Source: an uncultured Xanthobacteraceae bacterium (lineage in GTDB: Bacteria; Pseudomonadota; Alphaproteobacteria; Rhizobiales; Xanthobacteraceae). From it: a stretch of 7,062 bases of DNA. The first letter of the stretch is position 1. Each line of letters begins with the position of its first letter. The stretch spans positions 1 to 7,062 of the forward strand of contig CATPCO010000159.1 of NCBI GenBank assembly GCA_955652925.1, read 5' to 3'. The notes under the pieces are model-generated. The model was not told the DNA's origin. It saw only the letters and a program-made list of their open reading frames with translations, and made no database searches. Position numbers and translations under genes: made by a program. This document shows positions 1 through 6,960 of this stretch, piece by piece.

Positions 1-2250
1 CGATTTCGCGATCGCAAGTCCGAGCCCCGAGCCCTGGTGGCTCTTGGTGAGCTGGCTTTCGACCTGCTCGAACGGCCGGCCAAGCCGGGTGAGCGCGTCT
101 TTCGGGATGCCGATTCCGGTATCGGCAATGACGATGCTCACAAAGCCCTCGATCGCTCGCGCCCGAATGATGATCCGTCCCCCTTCGGAGGTAAATTTCA
201 CAGCGTTGGATAGAAGATTGAGAACAATCTGCTTGAGCAGCCGGGGATCGGCGCGCAGGCTGATGCCGTGATCGATGCGTGCCGTGAGCTCAAGTCGCTT
301 GTCGTCCGCGCGCGCGGAGACCACGCGCATGGCATCGTTGAGGAAGGGCTCGAGCTCGATCTGTGTCGGATCGAGCCTGATCCGCCCGGCTTCGATCTTC
401 GACATGTCAAGAATGTCGTTGATGACTTCAAGCAGGTATTGGCCGCTCTGATGAATATCAGTGCAGTATTCGCGATATTTCTCCGTTCCGAGCGGGCCAA
501 ACATTCCCGACTCCATGATCTCGGAGAATCCGATAATGGCGTTGAGCGGCGTGCGCAGCTCGTGACTCATGTTTGCGAGAAATTTCGACTTTGCCTGGTT
601 GGCATCCTCCGCCCGTGTCTTCTCCACGGCATATTTCTTGGCAAGGTCGGCGACTTCCTCGGCCTGCCGTTCTAGCTTGTGTTGCGAGTTGCGCAGATCG
701 GCGACCGTGGCCATGAGCCGCTTCTCGCTTTCCATCAGCTTTTCTTCATGCCGCTTGATCGTCGTGATGTCCGTGCCGACCGAGACGTAGCCGCCGTCCT
801 TGGTCCGCCGCTCGCTGATATGGAGCCATCGCCCGTCATCGAGCTGGGCTTCGAACGTGCGCGCGCCAGGGAGCCTGTCTTCGCTCGTTACCTTCGATCG
901 CACGACCGGCTTACGGCCGGCAGCGACCACCGACTCATAGGAGGCGCCGGCCTTGATCGCCTCATCGGGGAGGTTGTGCAGCTGCTGGAAATTCGAGTTG
1001 CACAAGACAAGACGATTGTGCGCGTCCCAAACAACGAACGCCTCCGGAATCGTCTCGATTGCATCGCGCAGGCGCAAATCCGCTTCCACGGTCTTCTCGA
1101 CCAGGGTCTTCTGCTCGGTGATATCAACGGCAATCCCGATCAGATGCGGGCCACCCCCGCCCGATTGATGGACGAGCTCGCAGCGCGCGCGCAGCCATAC
1201 CCAATTGCCGTTGGCATGGCGCATGCGAAAGGCATGATCAATGTGCGTCGTCGTGGCGTCGGCAAGCTGGGCGGCGATCTGGTAGAGATCGATGTCCTCG
1301 GGATGCACGAGTGCATTCACCTCGCCGAAGCTTAACAGCGCGCTGCGCGGCCGAAGACCGAGAATCGCGAACATGGAATGCGACCAGAAGATGCGGCCGC
1401 GCGCGAGATTCCAGTCCCATAATCCGCAGCGTCCCCGGTTGAGAGCCGTGTCAATGCGCGAGCGCACGGTCTCATAGATCATGTCCGCTTCGCGCGCGCG
1501 GGTGGCTTGCCAATGGAAGGCAAAGCCGAGGATCAAGACCACGAAGCCGGTCGTGGCGGAGAGCGTGACGGTCAGCGCGGTATCCGAAACCCAGGCCGCG
1601 AGCGCGTCCGAGTGGGGATGCAGGATCGCGAGCTCGCGCTTGGTCGCATAGAGCGTTCGCACGCTGCCATAGGCAAGATTGCCGTTGGCGAGCGGTATTT
1701 CAAGAACGCCCGCGGCCTTCCCGAAGGTGGTGAGCGGCTGCGCGGGGCCGAGCACGTCAATAAGTTTGCGCCCGATGAAAGCCGCCTCGAGCGGAACGGT
1801 CGCAATGGTGCTGCCGTCGCCATTGCTGGCCGGTGCGTTGCGAATAGCAGCGACGATGATGCCGTCCTCGTTTGCAATCAGGACCTGGCGTCCTGCCGAG
1901 CGCGCCCAGGCCGGAAATGCGCGCTCGAGCTCGTACTGCGTCCGGCGATCGATGCCCGAGGCGTCCGGCTTGGACGGCTCTATTCGTTCGAGGCGATCAG
2001 TGAGAAGATCGGCAGCCGCTTCGATTTGGTTCATCAGCTCGCTTATCGCCTGGCGGCGATGATCGAGCACTTGCACGGCCGCTCCCACGCAGATTGTGAG
2101 GAGGAAGGCGATGATCAGGGCAGGCACCGCGCGCCGCAAAGCAGGCTCCGCCGTAAGCAGCCGCAGATAGGCGGGCTTCGCGATCGACTGAGCCAATCCC
2201 TTGATTGAATCGGTACTGACGGACGCGCTGACAGCTTCCGCGCGCGCCAT
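1..2250 (-). CDS. PleC/DivJ-family PAS sensor histidine kinase, 3' end cut by left window edge
   Basis: The frame is open from ATG at 2250 to the left edge (750 codons), with no stop in the window, so the gene continues outside. The start is supported by GGAGG six bases upstream. Domains: two membrane segments at about residues 41-62 and 225-245 enclose a periplasmic sensor of about 160 residues (containing VLIANEDGIIVAA). Two PAS domains follow, at about 265-385 (ending DITEQ) and 393-500 (ending DITTIKR). A charged helical linker leads to HisKA with phospho-acceptor H563 in SHELRTPLNAIIGFSE. The ATPase has an N box around N682 (NLLSNAVKF), G1 at D710 (DTGIGI) and G2 at 740-746 (GSGLGLA). 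Only the last part of the ATPase and any tail are missing. The stretch after the histidine (EYCTDI, SGQYLL, VINDILDMSKIEAGR) is typical of PleC/DivJ/PdhS kinases, which control DivK and cell-cycle polarity in alphaproteobacteria. No receiver domain is visible. PleC itself is the best guess but paralogues exist, so no symbol is given. Confidence 0.93.
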   Translation of the reverse strand, partial: MARAEAVSASVSTDSIKGLAQSIAKPAYLRLLTAEPALRRAVPALIIAFLLTICVGAAVQVLDHRRQAISELMNQIEAAADLLTDRLERIEPSKPDASGIDRRTQYELERAFPAWARSAGRQVLIANEDGIIVAAIRNAPASNGDGSTIATVPLEAAFIGRKLIDVLGPAQPLTTFGKAAGVLEIPLANGNLAYGSVRTLYATKRELAILHPHSDALAAWVSDTALTVTLSATTGFVVLILGFAFHWQATRAREADMIYETVRSRIDTALNRGRCGLWDWNLARGRIFWSHSMFAILGLRPRSALLSFGEVNALVHPEDIDLYQIAAQLADATTTHIDHAFRMRHANGNWVWLRARCELVHQSGGGGPHLIGIAVDITEQKTLVEKTVEADLRLRDAIETIPEAFVVWDAHNRLVLCNSNFQQLHNLPDEAIKAGASYESVVAAGRKPVVRSKVTSEDRLPGARTFEAQLDDGRWLHISERRTKDGGYVSVGTDITTIKRHEEKLMESEKRLMATVADLRNSQHKLERQAEEVADLAKKYAVEKTRAEDANQAKSKFLANMSHELRTPLNAIIGFSEIMESGMFGPLGTEKYREYCTDIHQSGQYLLEVINDILDMSKIEAGRIRLDPTQIELEPFLNDAMRVVSARADDKRLELTARIDHGISLRADPRLLKQIVLNLLSNAVKFTSEGGRIIIRARAIEGFVSIVIADTGIGIPKDALTRLGRPFEQVESQLTKSHQGSGLGLAIAKS

Positions 2251-2256
2251 GCCTGG

Positions 2257-2261
2257 CCTCC
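2257..2261 (-). promoter_or_regulatory. Ribosome binding site deciding the kinase start
   Basis: The minus strand reads GGAGG, six bases before ATG at 2250. It is a near-ideal Shine-Dalgarno site and fixes the start of the kinase, whose reading frame reaches the left edge without a stop. Confidence 0.75.
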
Positions 2262-2367
2262 GTTCGGATTCCTTTTCACGTCCTCGGAAGGATGTGCCGC
2301 ATCTCTCCGAATCAGCTTGGATTGGAATCGAAAGATGGCAATTTGTCGAGAGTGTTTGTTAACGAAT

Positions 2368-2383
2368 TTGAAAGATTTTTCAA
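2368..2383. repeat. Perfect inverted repeat TTGAAA-N4-TTTCAA upstream of the kinase
   Basis: The sequence TTGAAAGATTTTTCAA is a perfect 6-base inverted repeat around a 4-base spacer. It lies about 118 bases upstream of the kinase start, in an AT-rich patch of an otherwise GC-rich region. The size and symmetry suit a dimeric regulator's operator. It resembles the FNR/FixK half-site pair (TTGA...TCAA), but the spacing is two bases longer than that family uses, so the binding protein is unknown. It is not a terminator, because neither arm is GC-rich and no T-run follows. The rest of 2251-2512 shows a GTTAAC just beside the repeat and a 5-base stem (2467-2483) with no T-run, but no gene. Confidence 0.4.
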
Positions 2384-2512
2384 TCCCGCTTTCCCCTTGT
2401 TCTCGCGGGACTTTTCGCTCGACGGCCGCACAACGTGGGTCAGTGAGTGGCATCCTACATTGGCGTTGGCCGGGAGCAGGCCATCAATTCGGCACAAAGA
2501 TTACCGGCGCGC

Positions 2513-2959
2513 TCAGTGGCAGACCAGGACCGGAATTTTGGTGTGGGTGAGAACCTTATTGGTCACGCTGCCCAGGACGACGGCTGCAATGCCGCTCCTG
2601 CCGTGAGACGCCATGACGATGAGATCGCATCCTCTCTGCTCGGCGGCCTGGATGATCGCCTGATGCGGATGATCCTGCAGAAGCTGCGCGGTTTCGCACT
2701 CGACGCCCGCCGCGCGCGCGGCTTGTGCCACTGTGCTCAGTATCTTGCCGGCATGCGCTTTGGCGCGCTCGGTATATTCTGTGAAGGCGCCCGCCATCTG
2801 GTAATCCCTCGATGAGGGAAGGCCATAGACATCAAACGAGGATTCGACCGTCACAGCCGTGACCTTTGCACCGAGCGCTTTGGCAAGCTCCAGTCCATGC
2901 TGCACGGCACTTTGGGAGAGCTCCGATCCGTCGGTCGGGATCAAGATATGGCGGTACAT
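2513..2959 (-). CDS. Universal stress protein (UspA family), single domain
   Basis: This 148-residue cytoplasmic protein is full length for a single Usp domain. It opens with the family beta strand and acidic residue (HILIPTDGS, D10). It carries the ATP-binding signature near the C-terminus: A117-S-H-G120, nine residues, then G130-S131, followed by the TKIPVLV strand. The first glycine of the G-x2-G-x9-G(S/T) motif is alanine, a common variant (MASHGRSG), so nucleotide binding is likely retained. The start at 2959 is backed by GGGAGGAGGAG directly upstream, with GGAGG five bases from ATG. Usp proteins bind ATP and help survival under starvation, oxygen limitation and other stresses; the exact partner is unknown. 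It lies 262 bases from the kinase and 98 bases from the glycosyltransferase stop, so it is probably its own transcription unit. No strong terminator was seen after its stop. Confidence 0.95.
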   Translation of the reverse strand: MYRHILIPTDGSELSQSAVQHGLELAKALGAKVTAVTVESSFDVYGLPSSRDYQMAGAFTEYTERAKAHAGKILSTVAQAARAAGVECETAQLLQDHPHQAIIQAAEQRGCDLIVMASHGRSGIAAVVLGSVTNKVLTHTKIPVLVCH

Positions 2960-3039
2960 CTCCTCCTCCCACGCCTAAAGACGTAAGACGTATGCTGTGA
3001 TCGCGCCCTGACGGGCTTTGCATTAAACTGACGCAGCAA

Positions 3040-3053
3040 TTGGCCGAGATCAA
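3040..3053 (-). promoter_or_regulatory. Possible FixK/FNR-type box upstream of the universal stress gene
   Basis: The minus strand reads TTGATCTCGGCCAA, one mismatch from the FixK2-type pattern TTG(A/C)-N6-(T/G)CAA. It lies between the glycosyltransferase stop and the stress gene, centred about 87 bases before the stress-gene ATG. Usp genes are often induced under low oxygen by this regulator family, which makes the site plausible. No convincing -10 element at the usual distance was found, so this is a weak call that could be chance. Confidence 0.22.
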
Positions 3054-3057
3054 GCGA

Positions 3058-4659
3058 TCAAGCACAGGAAGAGACCACATGCCGCAAGTCCCTCCGGCGC
3101 TCGGCCGGTTGGGCGGTGATAAACGGTTTTGGACTGAAGACAAGGCGATCCCACAGCATGATTTCGCGAACCTTGGATTGCGCCGACATCCTGCGCCAAA
3201 AGTCCTCGTCCTCCTCGCCATGGGGCTGCTCGCTGAATCCGCCAGTGGCCGCAACGACGTCACGGCGCACCATTGTGTGAGATATGCCCGAAATGGCATA
3301 GCCATTGCCCAACATCTTTTTCAGAGGTCGGTCTGGGGGGCCCGGTGGAGGAAAGAGCGGCGGCACTCCACTGGGACCTGCGATTGGCACGGTCCGACAC
3401 CCCACCATGTTCGCATTGTCCAGATATGCGGCCTCGATTTGGGTTTGCAATTTGTCGAAACGCCATTGATCGCAGTCCTCGAGAAAAGCGATCCAGTCGC
3501 CACTTGCGGCGGCTATCCCCGCATTGAGTGCCGTGCCGCGGCCTCCAAACGACAAGATTGTGCGAATGCTTTCATCTGCTCCAACCAGATCGGTAATGGC
3601 GCGCCGAAAATGTGATGTCGGATTGCTCAGCACCAGGATGATCTCGAGATTGGAATAGGTCTGCGATCGGACGTTTTCCAGCGACCTACGGGTGGGTTCG
3701 GGCTCATTGTGCGCGAGCAACACAACAACCGAGATTTTCTGTTTGGCGGCGAGCCCGCGCTCGCAGCGCCATTGCGCGCCGCTTCGGCGATTCAGCCTGA
3801 TCCAATGATCAGGGATCAGATCTCGCGCATGCGGGGATTGCGTGTACCAGGGGACAGGTGCCACGGCGATTGATCCTTCACGACTGCCAAGCCAGGCGCC
3901 CCACCAACTCAGCGACGAATTGGCGATGATGTGATGCCGACAGTGCGCCATCAAGATCAGGTCGTCGTGCACGGAGCTTGCGTCAGCGGAGACCATTATG
4001 AAATCGGCGCCTGTGAAATTTGATCGACACCAGTGCGGGTCGTCTGAAAAGATGAAGAACGTTGGTTTCGCAATGCGTTCGCGCAGAAGTGCAAATGCAG
4101 ACGAATAGTACGGGAGCTCGCACAGCCCGAACGCTTCATAAATGTCCGGAACCAGGTAGTCCCCGCGGCGCACGTGAACGGCGACCGAATTGGACGCCAT
4201 AATTCTGTGACGAAACTCCCGTGATCGCGGATCTTGTAGTGATGCTGCGCTAAGCCAATTTCGCACGACACCGGATATGTCGTTGAAGTACTTCCACGAC
4301 TGCCAGAAGCCATAGAGGTAGGCACCCCCTCGCCGGGACAGTACTGCCGGATCGAAATCGTAATCATTCTCTCGCACCACGGGCAGTCGCATCCCTGCAG
4401 GGGAATCAACTGTCCGAATCGCTGCGGTCAGAAACTGCGGATCAATGACTGTACCGGCAACGATGGGAATTCCAGCTGCATACCGGTCAACAAGGCATTT
4501 CCGGCCGTCGTCAATTTCAGAGAAGCTTGAAACGTCAAGGCCCACTCTGGCTCCGGCAACTTGAGCCAGGGCACATGCAGCAGCATATTGAAAAAGCTGA
4601 TTCCCAAGGCCCCCGGACAATCTAGAAATTATCAAGTCGGGCGCCTGCACAGCTTTCAC
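3058..4659 (-). CDS. Two-domain glycosyltransferase: GT11 (alpha-1,2-fucosyltransferase-like) fused to GT2
   Basis: This is one uninterrupted 533-residue frame. Residues about 9-288 form a GT11 domain: SGGLGNQLFQYA (15-26), the donor-binding HVRRGDYL (H162, R164, R165, D167), FSDD (204-207) and NSSLSWWGAWLG (247-258). GT11 enzymes usually move fucose from GDP-fucose in alpha-1,2 linkage. Residues about 308-505 form a GT-A fold family 2 domain: KISVVVLLAHNE, ALNAGIAAASGDW (377-389), the metal-binding D395-C-D397 in FLEDCDQW, and an acidic EEDEDFWRR (482-490) near the expected catalytic base. A proline-rich loop (PPLFPPPGPP, 433-442) interrupts the GT2 part. There is no signal peptide or membrane segment, so it is likely cytoplasmic. 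The start is GTG at 4659, overlapping the TAG of the PAN gene by one base, with AGG nine bases upstream; a GTG three codons in is the alternative. It is the last gene of the opgH operon. Donor and acceptor are inferred from family only. Confidence 0.9.
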   Translation of the reverse strand: MKAVQAPDLIISRLSGGLGNQLFQYAAACALAQVAGARVGLDVSSFSEIDDGRKCLVDRYAAGIPIVAGTVIDPQFLTAAIRTVDSPAGMRLPVVRENDYDFDPAVLSRRGGAYLYGFWQSWKYFNDISGVVRNWLSAASLQDPRSREFRHRIMASNSVAVHVRRGDYLVPDIYEAFGLCELPYYSSAFALLRERIAKPTFFIFSDDPHWCRSNFTGADFIMVSADASSVHDDLILMAHCRHHIIANSSLSWWGAWLGSREGSIAVAPVPWYTQSPHARDLIPDHWIRLNRRSGAQWRCERGLAAKQKISVVVLLAHNEPEPTRRSLENVRSQTYSNLEIILVLSNPTSHFRRAITDLVGADESIRTILSFGGRGTALNAGIAAASGDWIAFLEDCDQWRFDKLQTQIEAAYLDNANMVGCRTVPIAGPSGVPPLFPPPGPPDRPLKKMLGNGYAISGISHTMVRRDVVAATGGFSEQPHGEEDEDFWRRMSAQSKVREIMLWDRLVFSPKPFITAQPAERRRDLRHVVSSCA

Positions 4660-4991
4660 TATTTAAGACCTGAAATGCAGCAGGCATTCCTGCGCTGAGG
4701 ACGTACCTCCTCCTTCAACCAGCAAATCGCAAGGATACCGAGCTGCCCGGGATGTGAGTAGGTCCATGCCCGGCATCTCTCGGCATGTAGACATGCCTGC
4801 TGGCAGAGCCGTGGCCGGGGCTTGGCCAGGTCGAAGTGCTCGTAGTCGCCACCGGTGCGGTCTGCATCGGATTCATACGTTGGCTCGGCGGATGCCGCGA
4901 GAGTTGCGAAGGCAAGCATAGAAATTGCAAGCAAGGAGCACAGCCAGTTCGGCATGCTTGCACTAGCTCTGCGGAACGACGGCCATTTCAC
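4659..4991 (-). CDS. Small exported PAN/Apple-domain protein
   Basis: This is a 110-residue protein if it starts at GTG 4991, or 98 residues from the internal ATG at 4955. The GTG is preferred for two reasons. It forms a classical 4-base GTGA overlap with the opgH stop. It also supplies the positive charges (K2, R7, R8) that a signal peptide needs, which the shorter form lacks. Neither start has a clear Shine-Dalgarno site, which fits translational coupling. The hydrophobic core at about 17-33 ends in ASA, with predicted cleavage after A35. The mature part (FDLAKPRPRLCQQAC, RCRAWTYSHPG, CWLK, ACC-SG) matches the PAN_4 type, with six cysteines (63, 67, 73, 90, 104, 105) that could form three disulfides. 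PAN domains bind proteins or carbohydrates; no catalytic residues are expected. Its place between two glycosyltransferase genes suggests a periplasmic glycan-binding or scaffold role (inference). Confidence 0.85.
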   Translation of the reverse strand: MKWPSFRRASASMPNWLCSLLAISMLAFATLAASAEPTYESDADRTGGDYEHFDLAKPRPRLCQQACLHAERCRAWTYSHPGQLGILAICWLKEEVRPQRRNACCISGLK

Positions 4992-6766
4992 CGCCGTTGC
5001 ATAAGTAGTGGTGTAATCCGGGCGATCTCGGAAGGCGGATCGATCTCTTCCGGGCCTGCGCAAATTTTGAGTTTTGCGGCCAATGCTGCGATGGTTGCTG
5101 AAGAGGTCATCAGCGCGAATGGAATAGCGAGTAGCAATCCGGACAAAAAGGGCAGAAACCACACGATTGCGCCAGGGGCTGCCAGCGCGAGAGCGGAGAG
5201 TAGAACAAGGCCAAACGACGTCGTGACCCACAGTGCCGCCACTGCATCGGGAAGCGACAAACGATAACCGGCGCGCCGCTGGCCGTCCCAGGCCAGCGGC
5301 CGTCCCGCAAACAGGCCGATAAGGGAACTGGTCGATGCGACAAATGAAGCCGGCACGAGGAGAAACGTGAACAGAACCTCGACCAATCCTCCGACCAGGA
5401 ATCTTGCAACTCCTCCATAACGTTTCGGGGAGGAGGAAAGCGTGTCGAGAATGCTGCACAGCTTGGGCATGAACAATACAATCACGCATGCGCCATAGAA
5501 CGCGAGCGCACTCTTTGCGGGAAAGCTCGCATCGGCGGGCTTCAGTGCTGCTGCAATTGCGGCAAGAACCACGAATGTCACAACTGCCGCCGCGCCGATG
5601 AATTTCTGAGCCATGAAGACCAGGTGAAAAAGACTGACCGGCTTGCCGGACGCTAATCCAATGAGCCGCAGATTCTGAAGGTTGCCCTGACACCATCGGC
5701 TGTTGCGCTGGAGGTAGTCGGGCAGCGCCGGAGGATTGCCTTCATAGCTTCCGCATTCCTGCGGCAGGAGGCGCACCTCATAACCGGCGCTATACATGAG
5801 CACTGCCTCGATTTGATCGTGGCAGATGATGTGGCCGCCGAAGGAGCGGCCGGGAAGCACAGGTAGCCGGCAGTGCTGAGTGAACGGGGCGAGGCGGATG
5901 ACGGCGTTATGCCCCCAGAATTGACAGCGATCGCCTTGCCACCAGCCGGCGCCGAGGACGAACACGCGCATGCCCAGGCGATGACCAAATTGAAAAATCC
6001 TGGCAAAGAGAGACGTGCTGGGCAGGCCGACAGCAAGGCTCTGCAAGATGCCAATCCGCGGGTTGCTTTGCATGATCCGCACGAACCGAACAACAGTTTC
6101 ACCGCTCATCAGACTGTCAGTGTCGAGCAAGACCATAAATTCATAGTTGTGGCCATTTCGCTCACAGAACTCATGCACGTTGCCGCCTTTGAAGCCGACA
6201 TTGCTCTCTCGCCGCCGATACACCAATCGGCAGTCGGGAGGGAGTTTTTGGTACCAGACTTCGAAGGCCTGCTCCTCTGCCCCGATCACCTGCGGTAGCG
6301 AACTGTCGCTCAGGAGAAAGTAATCAAACGCATGCCCGTGACCGGTCTTGCCGAGACTCTCGATGAGCAACTCTAGATGAGCAAAGACTCGTGCCGGCTC
6401 CTCATTTCGAATCGTCATGACGACAGCGCTGCGCACCGTCATCGGACCACTGTCCTGCGCGTCCACCGCCTCCGGCATCACCTGCCTGACGGGATCGACT
6501 GTGCTGCGGAGCAGAATGAGGCCAATAACGGAGTTCCAGAACCCGATCACGATCCATGGTGCGTAGATAAGAAACGAGATGATCATCAGCAAATCGAGAA
6601 TATCGAAGCCGTCGTTCGCCAGAATGCTCCCGAGCCACGCGACCAGCCCGGCCAAAGTAAGTCCAACCAAAAACGCGAAGACGAAGCGGCGCCGTCTAAG
6701 AATTGTTGCGCGCTGGGTGCTCGTCACAACCACTCTGTCGGACGATGAGACAAACTCTGCGGTCAT
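4988..6766 (-). CDS. opgH: Glucans biosynthesis glucosyltransferase H (OpgH/MdoH)
   Basis: OpgH is an inner-membrane GT2 enzyme that polymerises glucose from UDP-glucose into the backbone of osmoregulated periplasmic glucans and passes it across the membrane. Counting from ATG 6766 (592 residues), membrane segments lie at about 27-49 and 58-85. The cytoplasmic catalytic domain follows: MTIRNEE (117-123), LLSDSS (D154), LLDTDS (D215-x-D217), GGHIICHDQ (D317) and RNSRW (354-358, the RxxRW form of the QxxRW motif, as in other OpgH). About five membrane segments follow, between 377 and 556. GQRCQ-like OpgH hallmarks (WWQGDRCQFWGHNAVI) place it in OpgH rather than cellulose synthase. It is much shorter than the E. 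coli protein (847), lacking the long N-terminal extension. ATG 6766 has GAGGG five bases upstream and is preferred over GTG 6859. It is first of three overlapping genes; opgG is not in the window. Confidence 0.95.
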   Translation of the reverse strand: MTAEFVSSSDRVVVTSTQRATILRRRRFVFAFLVGLTLAGLVAWLGSILANDGFDILDLLMIISFLIYAPWIVIGFWNSVIGLILLRSTVDPVRQVMPEAVDAQDSGPMTVRSAVVMTIRNEEPARVFAHLELLIESLGKTGHGHAFDYFLLSDSSLPQVIGAEEQAFEVWYQKLPPDCRLVYRRRESNVGFKGGNVHEFCERNGHNYEFMVLLDTDSLMSGETVVRFVRIMQSNPRIGILQSLAVGLPSTSLFARIFQFGHRLGMRVFVLGAGWWQGDRCQFWGHNAVIRLAPFTQHCRLPVLPGRSFGGHIICHDQIEAVLMYSAGYEVRLLPQECGSYEGNPPALPDYLQRNSRWCQGNLQNLRLIGLASGKPVSLFHLVFMAQKFIGAAAVVTFVVLAAIAAALKPADASFPAKSALAFYGACVIVLFMPKLCSILDTLSSSPKRYGGVARFLVGGLVEVLFTFLLVPASFVASTSSLIGLFAGRPLAWDGQRRAGYRLSLPDAVAALWVTTSFGLVLLSALALAAPGAIVWFLPFLSGLLLAIPFALMTSSATIAALAAKLKICAGPEEIDPPSEIARITPLLMQRR

Positions 6767-6960
6767 CAATTCCCTCAATACCGGTCGCCTTGGCTTTCCG
6801 CGCCCGGGGCCCCGCGTGCTTGTCTCATTATCGACAGCAACGGTCAATAAGCCACGCACCGGCGAGTTGCGCGCCGTGGCAGAAATTGAGCTCGCCCGCG
6901 GTATTGCCCACGCATGGAACTCATGTGAGATTCTTCCTGCGTTGGCTGGAGTTGGCTCTC
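6767..6960. other. Divergent intergenic region between opgH and the STAND-like gene
   Basis: These 194 bases separate two genes reading away from each other, so promoters in both directions are expected here. A 10-base GC palindrome (CGGGGCCCCG, 6805-6814) is visible. TTGACC and GATAAT occur on the minus strand but only nine bases apart, too close for a sigma-70 promoter. No promoter pair with good spacing was found in either direction, and no RNA gene was recognised. Confidence 0.4.
6772..6776 (-). promoter_or_regulatory. Ribosome binding site deciding the opgH start
   Basis: The minus strand reads GAGGG, five bases before ATG 6766. The frame stays open 31 codons further upstream to a GTG at 6859, but that start has no comparable site and would add a low-complexity, Arg/Pro/Gly-rich stretch unlike known OpgH N-termini. 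The site therefore sets the shorter start. Confidence 0.65.

Noticed and set aside
1507..2208. Long plus-strand open frame (233 codons) and others at 268-675 and 679-1335
   Set aside because: They are antisense to the histidine kinase, whose domains are continuous on the minus strand. Their translations are Arg-rich and resemble no family.
2467..2483. Stem TGGCC/GGCCA downstream of the stress gene as its terminator
   Set aside because: It has five base pairs with no T-run on the minus strand, which is too weak to call.
3005..3016. Hairpin GCCC-TGAC-GGGC as a terminator for the glycosyltransferase operon
   Set aside because: The stem is only four bases, and on the minus strand it is followed by GCGATC rather than a T-run.
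3040..3615. Plus-strand open frame of 191 codons
   Set aside because: It is antisense to the GT2 half of the fusion protein and has no recognisable domain or ribosome binding site.
4992..5696. Minus-strand upstream extension of the PAN gene frame to 5696
   Set aside because: It overlaps opgH in another frame and encodes Arg/Ser/Cys-rich shadow sequence. Only the part from 4991 downward carries a signal peptide and domain.
6767..6859. Longer opgH start at GTG 6859
   Set aside because: It has no good ribosome binding site, and the extra 31 residues look like non-coding GC-rich sequence. ATG 6766 has GAGGG at ideal spacing.
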